Source of the DNA: DATJLY01 sp035532935
GTDB lineage: Bacteria > Pseudomonadota > Alphaproteobacteria > ATCC43930 > CGMCC-115725
Assembly: GCA_035532935.1 (NCBI GenBank)
Contig: DATKQE010000118.1
Coordinates: forward strand, 62,001-126,000
DNA: 64,000 bases
Direction: 5' to 3'
Shown here: in pieces, positions 8,688-17,247 of the stretch
Numbering within the stretch: position 1 is the first letter of the stretch
How the letters are laid out: every line of letters starts with the position of its first letter
The notes under the pieces: generated by a model
Database searches by the model: none
Seen by the model: only the letters and a program-made list of their open reading frames with translations
Told to the model about the DNA's origin: nothing
Program-made: the position numbers and the translations under genes

Positions 8688-9719
8688 CTATCCGAGCGTG
8701 CGCCGCACCAGGGCGGCGCCTTCGGCGAGCGCCTTGAGCTTGCCGAAGGCGACGTCGCGCGGCAGGTATTTCATGCCGCAATCGGGCGCGGGCACGAGGC
8801 GCTCGGGCGCGACATGCGCCAGTCCGGCTCGAATGCGCCGCGCGACCTCGTCGGCGGACTCGACGGCCGGATCGCCGAGATCGAGCACGCCGAGCACGAT
8901 GGTCTTGCCGGCGAGATCGCGCAGCACGCCGAGATCGAGCTTGGGCTGCGCCGCCTCGATCGAGATCTGCTGCACCGTGCAGTCGGCAAGCTGCGACAGG
9001 AAGGCATAGGCCGACGGCTTGGTGGGAACCGCATGGGCATAGCCCATGCAGAGATGGATCGCGGTGGTGCCGGCGATGCCGGCAAAGGCGCGTTCGATCG
9101 CCTTGACGCCATAGCGCGCCGCGCGCTCGGGCCGGGCTTGCAGCCACGGCTCGTCGAGCTGGATCACGTCGGCGCCGGCCGCCTTGAGGTCGCGCGCCTC
9201 GTCATTGACGGCGGCGGCATAGGCGAGCGCGAGTGCTTCCTCGTCCTTGTAATACTCGTCCTGCGCCTGCTGCGTCATGGTGAACGGGCCGGGCAGGGTG
9301 ATCTTGATGACGCGGTCGGTATTGGCGCGCAGGAAGGCGACGTCGCGCACCTCGACCGGATGACGGCGCCGGATCGGCCCGACCACGCGCGGCACCACGT
9401 TGGCGATGCCGGTACGGCCGATGGTGGTGCCGGGATGCTCGATATCGACGCCCTCGAGCGCGGTCGCGAAGCGGTTGGAATAGCTTTCGCGCCGGATCTC
9501 GCCGTCGGTGATCACGTCGATGCCGGCGCGCTCCATGGCGCGGATCGCGAGGATGGTGGCGTCGTCCTGGGCCTCGTCGAGAAACGCCGCCGGCACGCGC
9601 CACAGCTTCGGTTCGCGCACGCGCGGCACGCCGCTGCGCAGAACGGCGCGGTCGATCAGCCAGTCCGGCTGCGGATAGCTGCCGACCACGGTGGTCTCGA
9701 GGACCGTGCCCCGTGCCAT
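8688..9719 (-). CDS. Second MetE C-terminal-domain family protein
   Basis: 343 residues. Zinc ligands expected for the fold are present: H222-x-C224 (IHLCMGYAHA), E255 and C314 (PDCGMKYLPRD). The N-terminus TTVVGSYPQPDW is the usual start of the short MetE-core family. It is only distantly similar to the neighbour at 7500-8654, so the pair probably acts on different thiols or methyl donors. Its ATG overlaps the stop codon of the upstream VOC gene (ATGA), so they are translationally coupled. That coupling suggests a shared small-molecule pathway rather than bulk methionine synthesis. Confidence 0.85.
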   Translation of the reverse strand: MARGTVLETTVVGSYPQPDWLIDRAVLRSGVPRVREPKLWRVPAAFLDEAQDDATILAIRAMERAGIDVITDGEIRRESYSNRFATALEGVDIEHPGTTIGRTGIANVVPRVVGPIRRRHPVEVRDVAFLRANTDRVIKITLPGPFTMTQQAQDEYYKDEEALALAYAAAVNDEARDLKAAGADVIQLDEPWLQARPERAARYGVKAIERAFAGIAGTTAIHLCMGYAHAVPTKPSAYAFLSQLADCTVQQISIEAAQPKLDLGVLRDLAGKTIVLGVLDLGDPAVESADEVARRIRAGLAHVAPERLVPAPDCGMKYLPRDVAFGKLKALAEGAALVRRTLG

Positions 9720-10285
9720 CAATGCCGGTCCAGGTTGTTGGGCCGGTGATCGCCCGCGAGCCAGCGCGCCAGTTCCTGGTGCGCATCGGCGCGGCGCATG
9801 GCGTTGATCTGATCGACATGCGGCGGATCGACCGTGAACTCGACGCGCAGCCCGTCGGGGCTGGTCGCGTAGAGCGATTCGCAATAGCCGTGGTCGGTCA
9901 CGCGATAGGCGATGCCGGCCGCCTTCAGCCGCGCGGCGATCTCGTCGAAGGTGCTGCGCGCGACCTTGAAGGCGATGTGTTGAAACGCCGCGACCTGCGG
10001 GAAGACCGGCTTTACGCGCTGATACATCTCCTCGTCGGCGAACTGGAAGAAGGCGATCGCGCCGCCGTCGCCGAGCCCGAAGAAGGCGTGGCAATAGGCG
10101 ACATCGCGCTTCAGATCGTTGTTGAACACCTGCTCGCACCAGGTCGCGACCAGGGGGATGCCGAGAACATCCTCGAAGAATTTGCGATTGACCTCGTGGT
10201 CGCGGACCACGAAGGCATAATGGTGCAGCCGCTCCGGCAATTGTGCCAAGAGGCTGGGTTTCGCCCGCGCTTGCGCTCCATCCAT
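9719..10285 (-). CDS. VOC superfamily (glyoxalase/extradiol dioxygenase fold) protein
   Basis: 188 residues. The first beta-alpha-beta module starts at HHYAFVVRDHEVNRKFFEDV and the second at FQHIAFKV. Candidate metal ligands are H21/H22, H103 and E149 (LRVEF). VOC proteins include glyoxalases, extradiol ring-cleavage dioxygenases and fosfomycin-resistance enzymes; the exact reaction is not readable. It overlaps the start of the MetE-like gene by four bases and follows the Asp-box protein by 28 bases, so it belongs to a minus-strand run from 13642 down to 8688. Chosen start: ATG at 10285; the open frame upstream has no protein character. Confidence 0.83.
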   Translation of the reverse strand: MDGAQARAKPSLLAQLPERLHHYAFVVRDHEVNRKFFEDVLGIPLVATWCEQVFNNDLKRDVAYCHAFFGLGDGGAIAFFQFADEEMYQRVKPVFPQVAAFQHIAFKVARSTFDEIAARLKAAGIAYRVTDHGYCESLYATSPDGLRVEFTVDPPHVDQINAMRRADAHQELARWLAGDHRPNNLDRH

Positions 10286-10313
10286 GGCCCGGTCCTCCGT
10301 TCGCGCGGTGGCC

Positions 10314-11429
10314 TCAAGGGGTCGCCGCGATTGCCCGCGCCGCCTTTTGCAGCGGCTCGAAATGATTGCCCTTCGAGACCGGCCCGATGCCGGTGGCGAT
10401 GCGCGTCCAATGGTCGCCGCCGTCCTCGCTCGCATAGACATCGCCGTCGGTGTTGCCGATGAAGACGGTGAAGCCGCCGGGATAGGCCGCGACGGTCATC
10501 CCTTCGATGCTGCACGGCGCGGTCTCGGGCACGCCGCCGTGCAGCAATTCCCAATGTCGGCCGCCGTCGCGGCTGCGCATCACGGCGGTCCCCGCGTCAT
10601 GCGTCCGGCGCCAGACGCCGGGATCGGCGGCGGCACCCGACATGAACAGCGTCTTCTCGTCCGGCGAGAGCGCGATGTGGTCGGGATAGGCGAGGCGGAA
10701 CGCGGCGCCGGTCAGCCGCTCCCACCGCTCGCCGGCATCCTCGCTGCGATAGAGGCCGACGCCCGTGGTCATGAACATGGTGCGCGGCTGCGACAGCACC
10801 AGCACGATCTGATGCACGTCCTTGTAGGCGCGGTCGTCCTCGCGCGAATAGCTGTCGAACTCGCGCCAGGTCGTGCCGCCGTCGCTGGTCTTGAGCAGCG
10901 CGCCCTGTTCGATCGCGGCATAGAACGTGTCGGGATCGCGCGGATCGAAGGCCATCATCTTGGTATGGGCGATATGCGGCGGCGCCGGGAAGGTCCATCC
11001 CTGGGTGCCGGGGACGCCACGCAGCGCCGGCAGCTCGTGCCAGCTCCTGCCGAGATCGAAACTGCGGAAGAGCGCCGCCGGCTGCGTGCCGGCATAGAGC
11101 GTCACCTTGCCGTCGCGGGCGACGCCATAGAGCGAGTAGATGTCGCGGATGCTGACGCCGCTGTCGCGCTCTTCCCAGCTCTTGCCGCCGTCGGCGCTGA
11201 AATAGATGCCGTCGCCATGCGTGCCGGCGAGCACCCCCGGATGGCCGGGCAGCGCCGTCATGGTGCTGACATGGTGGCCGGCGAGGCCGGTGCGGGCGAG
11301 GTGCCACGCGGCGCCCGGCCCACCGCGCTCGAGCACGGCGACCCCGGTGGCGGTGGCGACGAACAGCCGCGTCGGCGGCGCAGCAATGTCGTAACGCATC
11401 TGGCCATTGGGCGAGAGGCACGAATCCAT
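10314..11429 (-). CDS. Asp-box (BNR) repeat beta-propeller protein
   Basis: 371 residues from the ATG at 11429, which has AGGAGG six bases upstream. At least six Asp-box motifs (S-x-D-x-G-x-x-W) are visible: SADGGKSW, SFDLGRSW, TSDGGTTW, SEDAGERW, SRDGGRHW and SEDGGDHW, spread evenly along the chain. This predicts a six- or seven-bladed propeller of the sialidase/photosystem-stability-factor type. No signal peptide is visible. Such proteins are usually annotated as exo-alpha-sialidase or WD40-like glycosyl hydrolase, but the catalytic residues of sialidases are not evident. The role is unknown; its neighbours suggest a catabolic pathway. Confidence 0.8.
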   Translation of the reverse strand: MDSCLSPNGQMRYDIAAPPTRLFVATATGVAVLERGGPGAAWHLARTGLAGHHVSTMTALPGHPGVLAGTHGDGIYFSADGGKSWEERDSGVSIRDIYSLYGVARDGKVTLYAGTQPAALFRSFDLGRSWHELPALRGVPGTQGWTFPAPPHIAHTKMMAFDPRDPDTFYAAIEQGALLKTSDGGTTWREFDSYSREDDRAYKDVHQIVLVLSQPRTMFMTTGVGLYRSEDAGERWERLTGAAFRLAYPDHIALSPDEKTLFMSGAAADPGVWRRTHDAGTAVMRSRDGGRHWELLHGGVPETAPCSIEGMTVAAYPGGFTVFIGNTDGDVYASEDGGDHWTRIATGIGPVSKGNHFEPLQKAARAIAATP

Positions 11430-11495
11430 CGGTTTCCTCCTGCCGGGATGTCCGGGTTCCCTATCTTAAACCCGCCGCGCGCGCCGGGCCAAGCC

Positions 11496-12662
11496 TCACA
11501 CCGCGTAGCCCTGGAGCCCGCCGCCGAGCAGCATCCGCCCGGCCGCTTCGAGATGCATCATCCGCGCCTGCGATTGCTGCGCCACGGCGTGCATGTCGCG
11601 GAAGCGGCGCTCGAACGGGTTTGACTCGAAGATCGCGGTCGCGCCGGCGGCCTGGTAGCAGGCGTCGACGACATCGCTGGCCTGATGGGTGCTGTACGTC
11701 GAGGCCATCCTGAGCGCGAGGCGGCGGTCGAGATCGATCGCGCCGCCTTGCGCCGCGTCGTCATGGGCCTGGCGCAAGGTGTCGAGCAGGAAGAGCCGCA
11801 TCGCGCGCAGCCGCACCTCGCACATCGCGACCTGGGCCTGGATGGCGGCGTTCTCGCGCAGCGGCGCGGCGGCGAGGAACGACGTCTTCTCCCGGGCGAG
11901 CGCGAGGAACGCGTCCTGCGTCGAGCGCGCGATCCCGAGCGCCACGCCGGCGAAGGCGGCGCCGTAGATCTGATAGTTCGTGAACTTGTAAAGCGGTCCC
12001 GCCTCGCGCCTTGTGCCGGGGTCGTCGCGGACGAGGACGTGGCGGGACGGGACGAACAGGTCCATCACCGAATACGTGTCGCTGCCGGTGGCCTTGAGGC
12101 CGACGACCTGCCAGGTGTCCGTGATGGTGGCACTCGACCGCGGAAAGAGCAGGGTCGGTTCGTATTGCGGGCCGGCCGGATTGGGCAGCCTGTTGCCGTC
12201 GCGGTCGACCCGCGCCGCATGCGCGCCGAGCCACGTGGCATGGCGGCTGCCGCTGGCGAATTGCCAGGTGCCGTTGAGGAGATAGCCGCCGTCCACCGCG
12301 AGCGCGCGGCCGCTGGGGTTGGGCGGTCCCCAGGCCAGCACCGCGTTCGCCGGACCGAATATCTCGCGCGCGGCGGCGGGATCGAGATAGGCCGCCGCCA
12401 TGGCACAGCCGCCGGCCTGGGCGAGGCACCAGGCGGTGCTGGCATCGGCCTTGGCGATGGCCTCAATCGCGCGCACGAAATCGGCCGGCGCGAGCTCCGC
12501 CCCGCCGAGCGAGCGCGGCAGCAGCAGGCGGTACAATTCCGCCTGGTGCAGCGCCGCGACCACGTCGGGGGTGAGCTTCCGCTCGCGCTCCATGCGCGGC
12601 GCCGCCTGTTCGAGCAAGGGCTGCAGGCCCGCGGCGCGTTCGACATAATCCTCGGCGTTCAT
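11496..12662 (-). CDS. Acyl-CoA dehydrogenase-fold flavoprotein (HpaH/DszC-like monooxygenase type)
   Basis: 388 residues. Seen: N-terminal helical domain, then LPRSLGGAELAPADFVRAIE and DASTAWCLAQAG, a middle beta domain with LNGTWQFASGSRHATW, and a helical C-terminal domain ending in an ILGG-like MLLGGGLQGYAV. The layout fits the group of acyl-CoA-dehydrogenase-fold enzymes that act as flavin-dependent monooxygenases on aromatic or sulfur compounds with a separate flavin reductase, rather than true acyl-CoA dehydrogenases. A flavin reductase is present at 30090-30764 but not adjacent. The substrate is unknown. Confidence 0.82.
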   Translation of the reverse strand: MNAEDYVERAAGLQPLLEQAAPRMERERKLTPDVVAALHQAELYRLLLPRSLGGAELAPADFVRAIEAIAKADASTAWCLAQAGGCAMAAAYLDPAAAREIFGPANAVLAWGPPNPSGRALAVDGGYLLNGTWQFASGSRHATWLGAHAARVDRDGNRLPNPAGPQYEPTLLFPRSSATITDTWQVVGLKATGSDTYSVMDLFVPSRHVLVRDDPGTRREAGPLYKFTNYQIYGAAFAGVALGIARSTQDAFLALAREKTSFLAAAPLRENAAIQAQVAMCEVRLRAMRLFLLDTLRQAHDDAAQGGAIDLDRRLALRMASTYSTHQASDVVDACYQAAGATAIFESNPFERRFRDMHAVAQQSQARMMHLEAAGRMLLGGGLQGYAV

Positions 12663-12748
12663 CTCGGCCTCCCTCGGCGATCGCCCATGAAGGCCCGAGA
12701 TCGCGCCGGCATCAAGCCCCTGCCCCGGCGGCAAGCGGCGCCGTGCCG

Positions 12749-13642
12749 TCAGTGCGACAGCAGCACCGGCACGGTCATGCTCTCGATCAGGGTCCGGGTC
12801 GCGCCGCCCATGATGAATTCGCGCAGGCGCGAATGCCCATAGCCGCCCATGACGATGAGATCGGCGCCGAGATCGGCCGCCCGCGACAGGATCGTATTGC
12901 CGACATCGACGTCCTCGCTCATGGTGTAGGAGGCCTCGGCCTTGACGCCGTGGCGCGCGAGGTGATGGGCGATGTCGGCGGCGGGCCAGCTGCCCTCGCC
13001 GCCAATGCCGGGGACCGTCCGCACCGGCGGCTTCTCGGCGCCGCTGGTGCCCGGATTGACCGCAAGGACGGTGACCTTGTCGGCGCGTTCGAGGATGGGC
13101 AGCGCATCGTTCACCGCGCGCGCGGCCTCGCGGGTCGCGTTCCACGCCACCAGAATGGTGCGGCCCACGGTCGCGAAATTTCCGGCGTAGGGGACGATGA
13201 CGACCGGCCGGCCGCTGCTCAGCATCACCGCCTCGACCAGCCCACCGGTCGCAGCGTCGGGATGGCGCGGGTCGTTCTGGCCGATCACGCAAAGATCGGC
13301 ATAGCGCGCGTGCAGCGGCCCAAGCTCCGTCGGCCGCCCCTCGGGGGCGCGCCATTCGCAGGCGAGGGAGCGGTTCGACGCCTCGTGCCGGAGCGCTTCT
13401 TCGATGCGGCCCGTGGCCTCGTTGGCGACGGCGAGGAGATTGGCGCGCACGCGCCTCAGCGCCTCGGACTCGGCCGCGCCGCCGGTCAAGGGCAGGCCCG
13501 CCTCGGCCAACGAGACCGGCGGAATGACGCAAAGCCCGGTGAGATGCGCCTCGTGAAGCTCCGCCAGCGCCGCCGCCACGGCCAGCCTTGTCGCGTAGCC
13601 GTGCGCCGGATCGAAGATGACGAGGATGTCCTTGAGCGCCAT
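12749..13642 (-). CDS. Tandem universal stress protein (UspA family)
   Basis: 297 residues, twice the length of a single UspA domain. Each half begins with a beta strand of Usp type (ILVIFDPAHG near residue 6; TILVAWNATREA near 165). The second half carries the ATP-binding pattern G-x2-G-x9-G in MGGYGHSRLREFIMGGATR; the first half lacks a clear copy. GGGAGGA precedes the ATG. Upstream lies an FNR/FixK-like box (13696-13709) at a fixed distance from a -10 element, suggesting induction under low oxygen, as known for many proteobacterial Usp genes. Cytoplasmic stress tolerance protein. Confidence 0.9.
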   Translation of the reverse strand: MALKDILVIFDPAHGYATRLAVAAALAELHEAHLTGLCVIPPVSLAEAGLPLTGGAAESEALRRVRANLLAVANEATGRIEEALRHEASNRSLACEWRAPEGRPTELGPLHARYADLCVIGQNDPRHPDAATGGLVEAVMLSSGRPVVIVPYAGNFATVGRTILVAWNATREAARAVNDALPILERADKVTVLAVNPGTSGAEKPPVRTVPGIGGEGSWPAADIAHHLARHGVKAEASYTMSEDVDVGNTILSRAADLGADLIVMGGYGHSRLREFIMGGATRTLIESMTVPVLLSH

Positions 13643-13667
13643 GAAGGTCCTCCCTGCTGGTTTACGA

Positions 13668-13709
13668 TTTCTAGCCGCTCTGGCGTGGCGCAGCCTTGAT
13701 CTGCCGCAA
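13668..13709 (-). promoter_or_regulatory. FNR/FixK-like box and -10 element upstream of the universal stress gene
   Basis: TTGAT-CTGC-CGCAA (13696-13709) matches the FNR/FixK consensus TTGAT-N4-ATCAA at 8 of 10 positions. On the minus strand TAGAAA (13673-13668) would be the -10. This places the box centre at about -41.5 from a start near 13661, the class II activator position. The leader then carries the ribosome-binding site for the gene at 13642. The distance equals that at 53266 and 60941. Confidence 0.42.
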
Positions 13710-13754
13710 GAATCATGCGCCCGACGGCCCGCGCCGGCAAGGCGGTCGCGGCGC

Positions 13755-15794
13755 TCAGGCGGGCGCGTCGGCGACGAGGCCGCGATGCTGCAGCAGCGCA
13801 TCTATCGTCGGCTCCCGCCCGCGGAAGGCGACGTAGAGCTCCATCGGATCGACGGTATCGCCGGCGGCGTAGATCGAGGCGAGGCGCGCGGCCAGATCCC
13901 GATCGAACAAATCCCCCGCGGCGGCGAAGGCATCGAAGCCGTCGGCATCGAGCGTCTCGGCCCAGAGATAGGCGTAATACCCGGCCGCATAGCCGCTGCC
14001 GGCGAAGAGGTGCTGGAAATGCGCCGAGCGGTGGCGGGGATCGATCGCGGCGGGCATGGCGATCCGCGCCAGGAGCTCGCGCTCGAACCCGACCACGTCG
14101 AGCGCCTCGGGCGTAGGATGGGTATGGAGCGCGAGGTCGATCATGGCGGCGGCGACGTATTCGACCGTGGCGAAGCCCTGGTTGAAGGTTCGCGTGGCGA
14201 TAATCCGCCGCAGCAGCGCCTCGGGCAGCGGCGCCCCGGTGGCGTGATGGCGCGCGAAGCGGCGCAGCGTCTCGGGCGCCGCCAGCCAGTGCTCGAAGAT
14301 CTGGGACGGGAACTCGACGAAATCGCGCCGCACCGATGTCCCGGATTGCGAGGGATAGCGCACGCGGCTCAACAGCCCGTGCAGCCCGTGCCCGAATTCG
14401 TGGAACAGTGTCTCGGCCTCGTCGAAATCGAGCAGCGTCGGCGCGGCCTTGGCGAAATTGTTGTTGTTGACGACAATGGGCGCGACCGCGCTGTCGAACG
14501 ATTCCTGAAGCTGATAGCTGCTCATCCACGCGCCCGAGCGCTTGCCCGGCCGCGCGAAATTGTCGTGCAGGAAAAGCCCGATCGGATGGCCGCCCGCATC
14601 GCTCACCGCATAGACGCGGACATCCGGATGATAGGCGGGAAGGTCGGTGCGCTCTTCGAACCGCACGCCGAACAGCCGCCGGGCGGTGTCGAACGCCGCT
14701 TCGACCATGGCGTCGAGCGCGAAATAGGGCTTCACCGCCGCGGCGTCGAGATCGTGTTCCGCCCGCCGCAGCTTCTCGGCGTAGTAGCGCCAGTCCCACG
14801 GCGCGAGTGGCGCGTTCAGCCCGTCCTCGCGCGCAAGCGCCTGAAGCGCCGCGCGCTCGGCCTCGGCCTTGCGCTTGGCCGGCGCCCAGACCTGATCGAG
14901 CAGCCGCTCGACCGCGCCGATGTCCTTGGCCATCGTGTCGTCGAGCCGGTAGGCGGCGTAGCTGTCATAGCCCAGGAGCCGCGCCTGCTCGGCGCGCAGC
15001 GCCAGGATCTCGCGGATGAGCGGCATGTTGTCATGCGCACCGGGGTGGGCGCCGCGCCCGGTCCAGGCCTCATAGACCGCCTGCCTCAGGTCGCGGCGCG
15101 CCGCGAATGCGAGGAACGGCTCGACCGATGACCGCGCGAGCGTCACGACATGGCGCCCGTCGAGGCCGCGCTCGCGCGCCGCCGCCGCGGCCGCTTCGCG
15201 CACGAAATCGGGCAAGCCATCGAGATCGCCGGCCTCGAGCACGCGGTGCCACGTCTTCTCGTCGTGCAGTACGTTCTGGCCGAACAGCGTGTGCAGCGTC
15301 GCCAGGCGCTCGGCGAGCGCCGCCATGCGCGCCTTCGCCGTGGGCCCGAGCTTGGCACCGCTGCGGACGAGATCGAGATGGCGGCGCTCGACGAGGCGGC
15401 GCTGGTCGGGATCGAGCCCCAATTCGTCGCGCTGCGCATAGAGCGCCGCAATCCGCCGGTAGAGCTCGGGATCGAGCGCGACCCGCATGCGGTGGCGGGC
15501 GAGCTTGGGCGCATAGTCGCGGGCGATCGCCTCGAGCGCGTCGCTGGCGGCGCTCGAATTGAGATTGAAGAAGACGCGGCTCGTGCGATTGAGGCGGCGG
15601 CCGCCGCGCTCGAGCGCGGCGATGGTGTTGTCGAAGCGCGGCGGATCGAGGCGATGCGCGATGGCGGCGACCTCGTCGACCTGCTCGGCCATGAAGCGGT
15701 CGAAGGCCGGCGGAAAATGCTCGGGCCTGATCGCATCGAAAGGCGGCAGGCCGAAGGGCGCGGTCCAGTCGGCGAAGAAGGGGTTGTCGCTCAT
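13755..15794 (-). CDS. M3 family zinc metallopeptidase (oligopeptidase A / peptidyl-dipeptidase Dcp type)
   Basis: 679 residues, normal for the family. The zinc motif H465-E-F-G-H469 is intact, and the downstream helix supplies further conserved residues (FVEFPSQIFEHW). No signal peptide, so it acts in the cytoplasm, cutting short peptides produced by larger proteases. Start MSDNPFFADW at 15794 overlaps the stop codon of the M20 peptidase gene (ATGA), so the two are coupled. The pair would finish peptide breakdown to amino acids. Confidence 0.93.
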   Translation of the reverse strand: MSDNPFFADWTAPFGLPPFDAIRPEHFPPAFDRFMAEQVDEVAAIAHRLDPPRFDNTIAALERGGRRLNRTSRVFFNLNSSAASDALEAIARDYAPKLARHRMRVALDPELYRRIAALYAQRDELGLDPDQRRLVERRHLDLVRSGAKLGPTAKARMAALAERLATLHTLFGQNVLHDEKTWHRVLEAGDLDGLPDFVREAAAAAARERGLDGRHVVTLARSSVEPFLAFAARRDLRQAVYEAWTGRGAHPGAHDNMPLIREILALRAEQARLLGYDSYAAYRLDDTMAKDIGAVERLLDQVWAPAKRKAEAERAALQALAREDGLNAPLAPWDWRYYAEKLRRAEHDLDAAAVKPYFALDAMVEAAFDTARRLFGVRFEERTDLPAYHPDVRVYAVSDAGGHPIGLFLHDNFARPGKRSGAWMSSYQLQESFDSAVAPIVVNNNNFAKAAPTLLDFDEAETLFHEFGHGLHGLLSRVRYPSQSGTSVRRDFVEFPSQIFEHWLAAPETLRRFARHHATGAPLPEALLRRIIATRTFNQGFATVEYVAAAMIDLALHTHPTPEALDVVGFERELLARIAMPAAIDPRHRSAHFQHLFAGSGYAAGYYAYLWAETLDADGFDAFAAAGDLFDRDLAARLASIYAAGDTVDPMELYVAFRGREPTIDALLQHRGLVADAPA

Positions 15795-17209
15795 CGCCCG
15801 CGCGCGTGGTGATCGGCCAGCACGCACGCGACGACGCTGCAGATTCGCATCGCCATCGGCACGTGCAGGAACTCGTTCGGCCCATGGGCGTTGGAATGCG
15901 GGCCGAGGACGCCGGTCACGACGAACTGCGCCTGGGGAAAGCGCTCCCCCAGCATTGCCATGAAGGGAATGCTGCCGCCTTCGCCCATGAAGGCGACGGG
16001 CGCGCCGAACGCGGCCTGGGACGCGCGCTCCAGCGCCGCTTCGAGCCAGGGCGCGAGGGCCGGCGCGTTCCAGCCGGTCGCCGCGTCCTTCGCCTCGAAG
16101 CCGACGCGGGCGCCGTTGGGCGGATCGCTCTCCAAGAGCCGGCGCAGCACCGTCGCCGCCGCTTTGGCGTCGAGCGTCGGCGGCAGGCGCAGGCTCAGCT
16201 TGGCGGTAGTGAAGGGAAGCAGCACGTTCCCGGCGCTTCCGGGCGGCGGCAGCCCGTCGATGCCGGTGACCGCAAGTTGCGGCCGCCAGGCGCGATTGAG
16301 CAAAAGCTCGGTGCGGTCATCGCTCATCGGCGCCAGCCCCGGCACGATGGGAAACCGGCCATAGACCTCGTTCCCCAATGCCGCGGCGGCGCGCTGCGCC
16401 TGGGCGACGCGGTCCGGCGGGATCGGTGCGTAGAGCGCCGCCGGGCGGATGGCGCCGCTCGCCTCGTCCTCGAGCCGCGACAGCAATTGCCGCAGGATGC
16501 GGAAGCTCGACGGCACGACGCCCGAGGCATCGCCCGAATGCAGGCCCTCTTCGAGCACCTGCACCCTGAGCGTGCCGCCGATCAGGCCGCGCAGCGAGGT
16601 GGTGAGCCAAAGCTGATCGTAATTGCCGCAGCCCGAATCGAGGCACACGACCAGCGACGGCGCGCCGAGACGCGGCGCCAGATGCGCGACGTAATGCGGC
16701 AGATCATAGCTGCCCGATTCCTCGCACGCCTCGATCAGGACGACGCAGCGCGCATGGGGGATGCGCTGCGCCGCGAGCGCCGCGAGCGCCGTCACCGCCG
16801 CAAAGATCGCATAGCCGTCATCGGCGCCGCCGCGGCCGTAGAGCCGGTCGCCCTCGAGCACGGGCGTCCACGGTCCCATGCCCTCGGCCCAGCCCGCCAT
16901 CTCCGGCTGCTTGTCGAGATGGCCGTAGAGCAGCACGCAATCCGTGCCGTCGCCGGGAACGTCGATGACGATCATCGGCGTGCGCGCCGGCAGCCGCACC
17001 ACTTCGACGGTCGCGCCATCGACCCCGTCGAGCGCCCGCCGCGCCCAGCCCTCGAACAGCGCCACCGCCTTGTCCATGTGGCCATGCGCCGCCCAATCGG
17101 GATCGAAGGCGGGCGATTTGTTGGGGATGCGGATGTACTCGATCAGGCGCGGAACGATGTCATCGCGCCAGCGCTCTTCGATGAAGCGCGCGAGGCTTTC
17201 CTGATTCAT
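15791..17209 (-). CDS. M20 family metallopeptidase (dipeptidase/carboxypeptidase)
   Basis: 472 residues. The co-catalytic zinc site is visible: H97-x-D99 (YGHLDKQP), D130 (RGGADDG), the general base and metal pair E163-E164 (ACEESGS) and a late GPHSNAHGPNEF. The middle dimerisation domain lies between about residues 210 and 350. No signal peptide. It removes residues from short peptides in the cytoplasm. It overlaps the M3 peptidase gene by four bases and starts 38 bases after the end of the frameshifted CocE gene. Confidence 0.92.
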   Translation of the reverse strand: MNQESLARFIEERWRDDIVPRLIEYIRIPNKSPAFDPDWAAHGHMDKAVALFEGWARRALDGVDGATVEVVRLPARTPMIVIDVPGDGTDCVLLYGHLDKQPEMAGWAEGMGPWTPVLEGDRLYGRGGADDGYAIFAAVTALAALAAQRIPHARCVVLIEACEESGSYDLPHYVAHLAPRLGAPSLVVCLDSGCGNYDQLWLTTSLRGLIGGTLRVQVLEEGLHSGDASGVVPSSFRILRQLLSRLEDEASGAIRPAALYAPIPPDRVAQAQRAAAALGNEVYGRFPIVPGLAPMSDDRTELLLNRAWRPQLAVTGIDGLPPPGSAGNVLLPFTTAKLSLRLPPTLDAKAAATVLRRLLESDPPNGARVGFEAKDAATGWNAPALAPWLEAALERASQAAFGAPVAFMGEGGSIPFMAMLGERFPQAQFVVTGVLGPHSNAHGPNEFLHVPMAMRICSVVACVLADHHARGR

Positions 17210-17247
17210 TCACACGACCTGCGGTTGGCGCGAGGATAACAGGCGCC

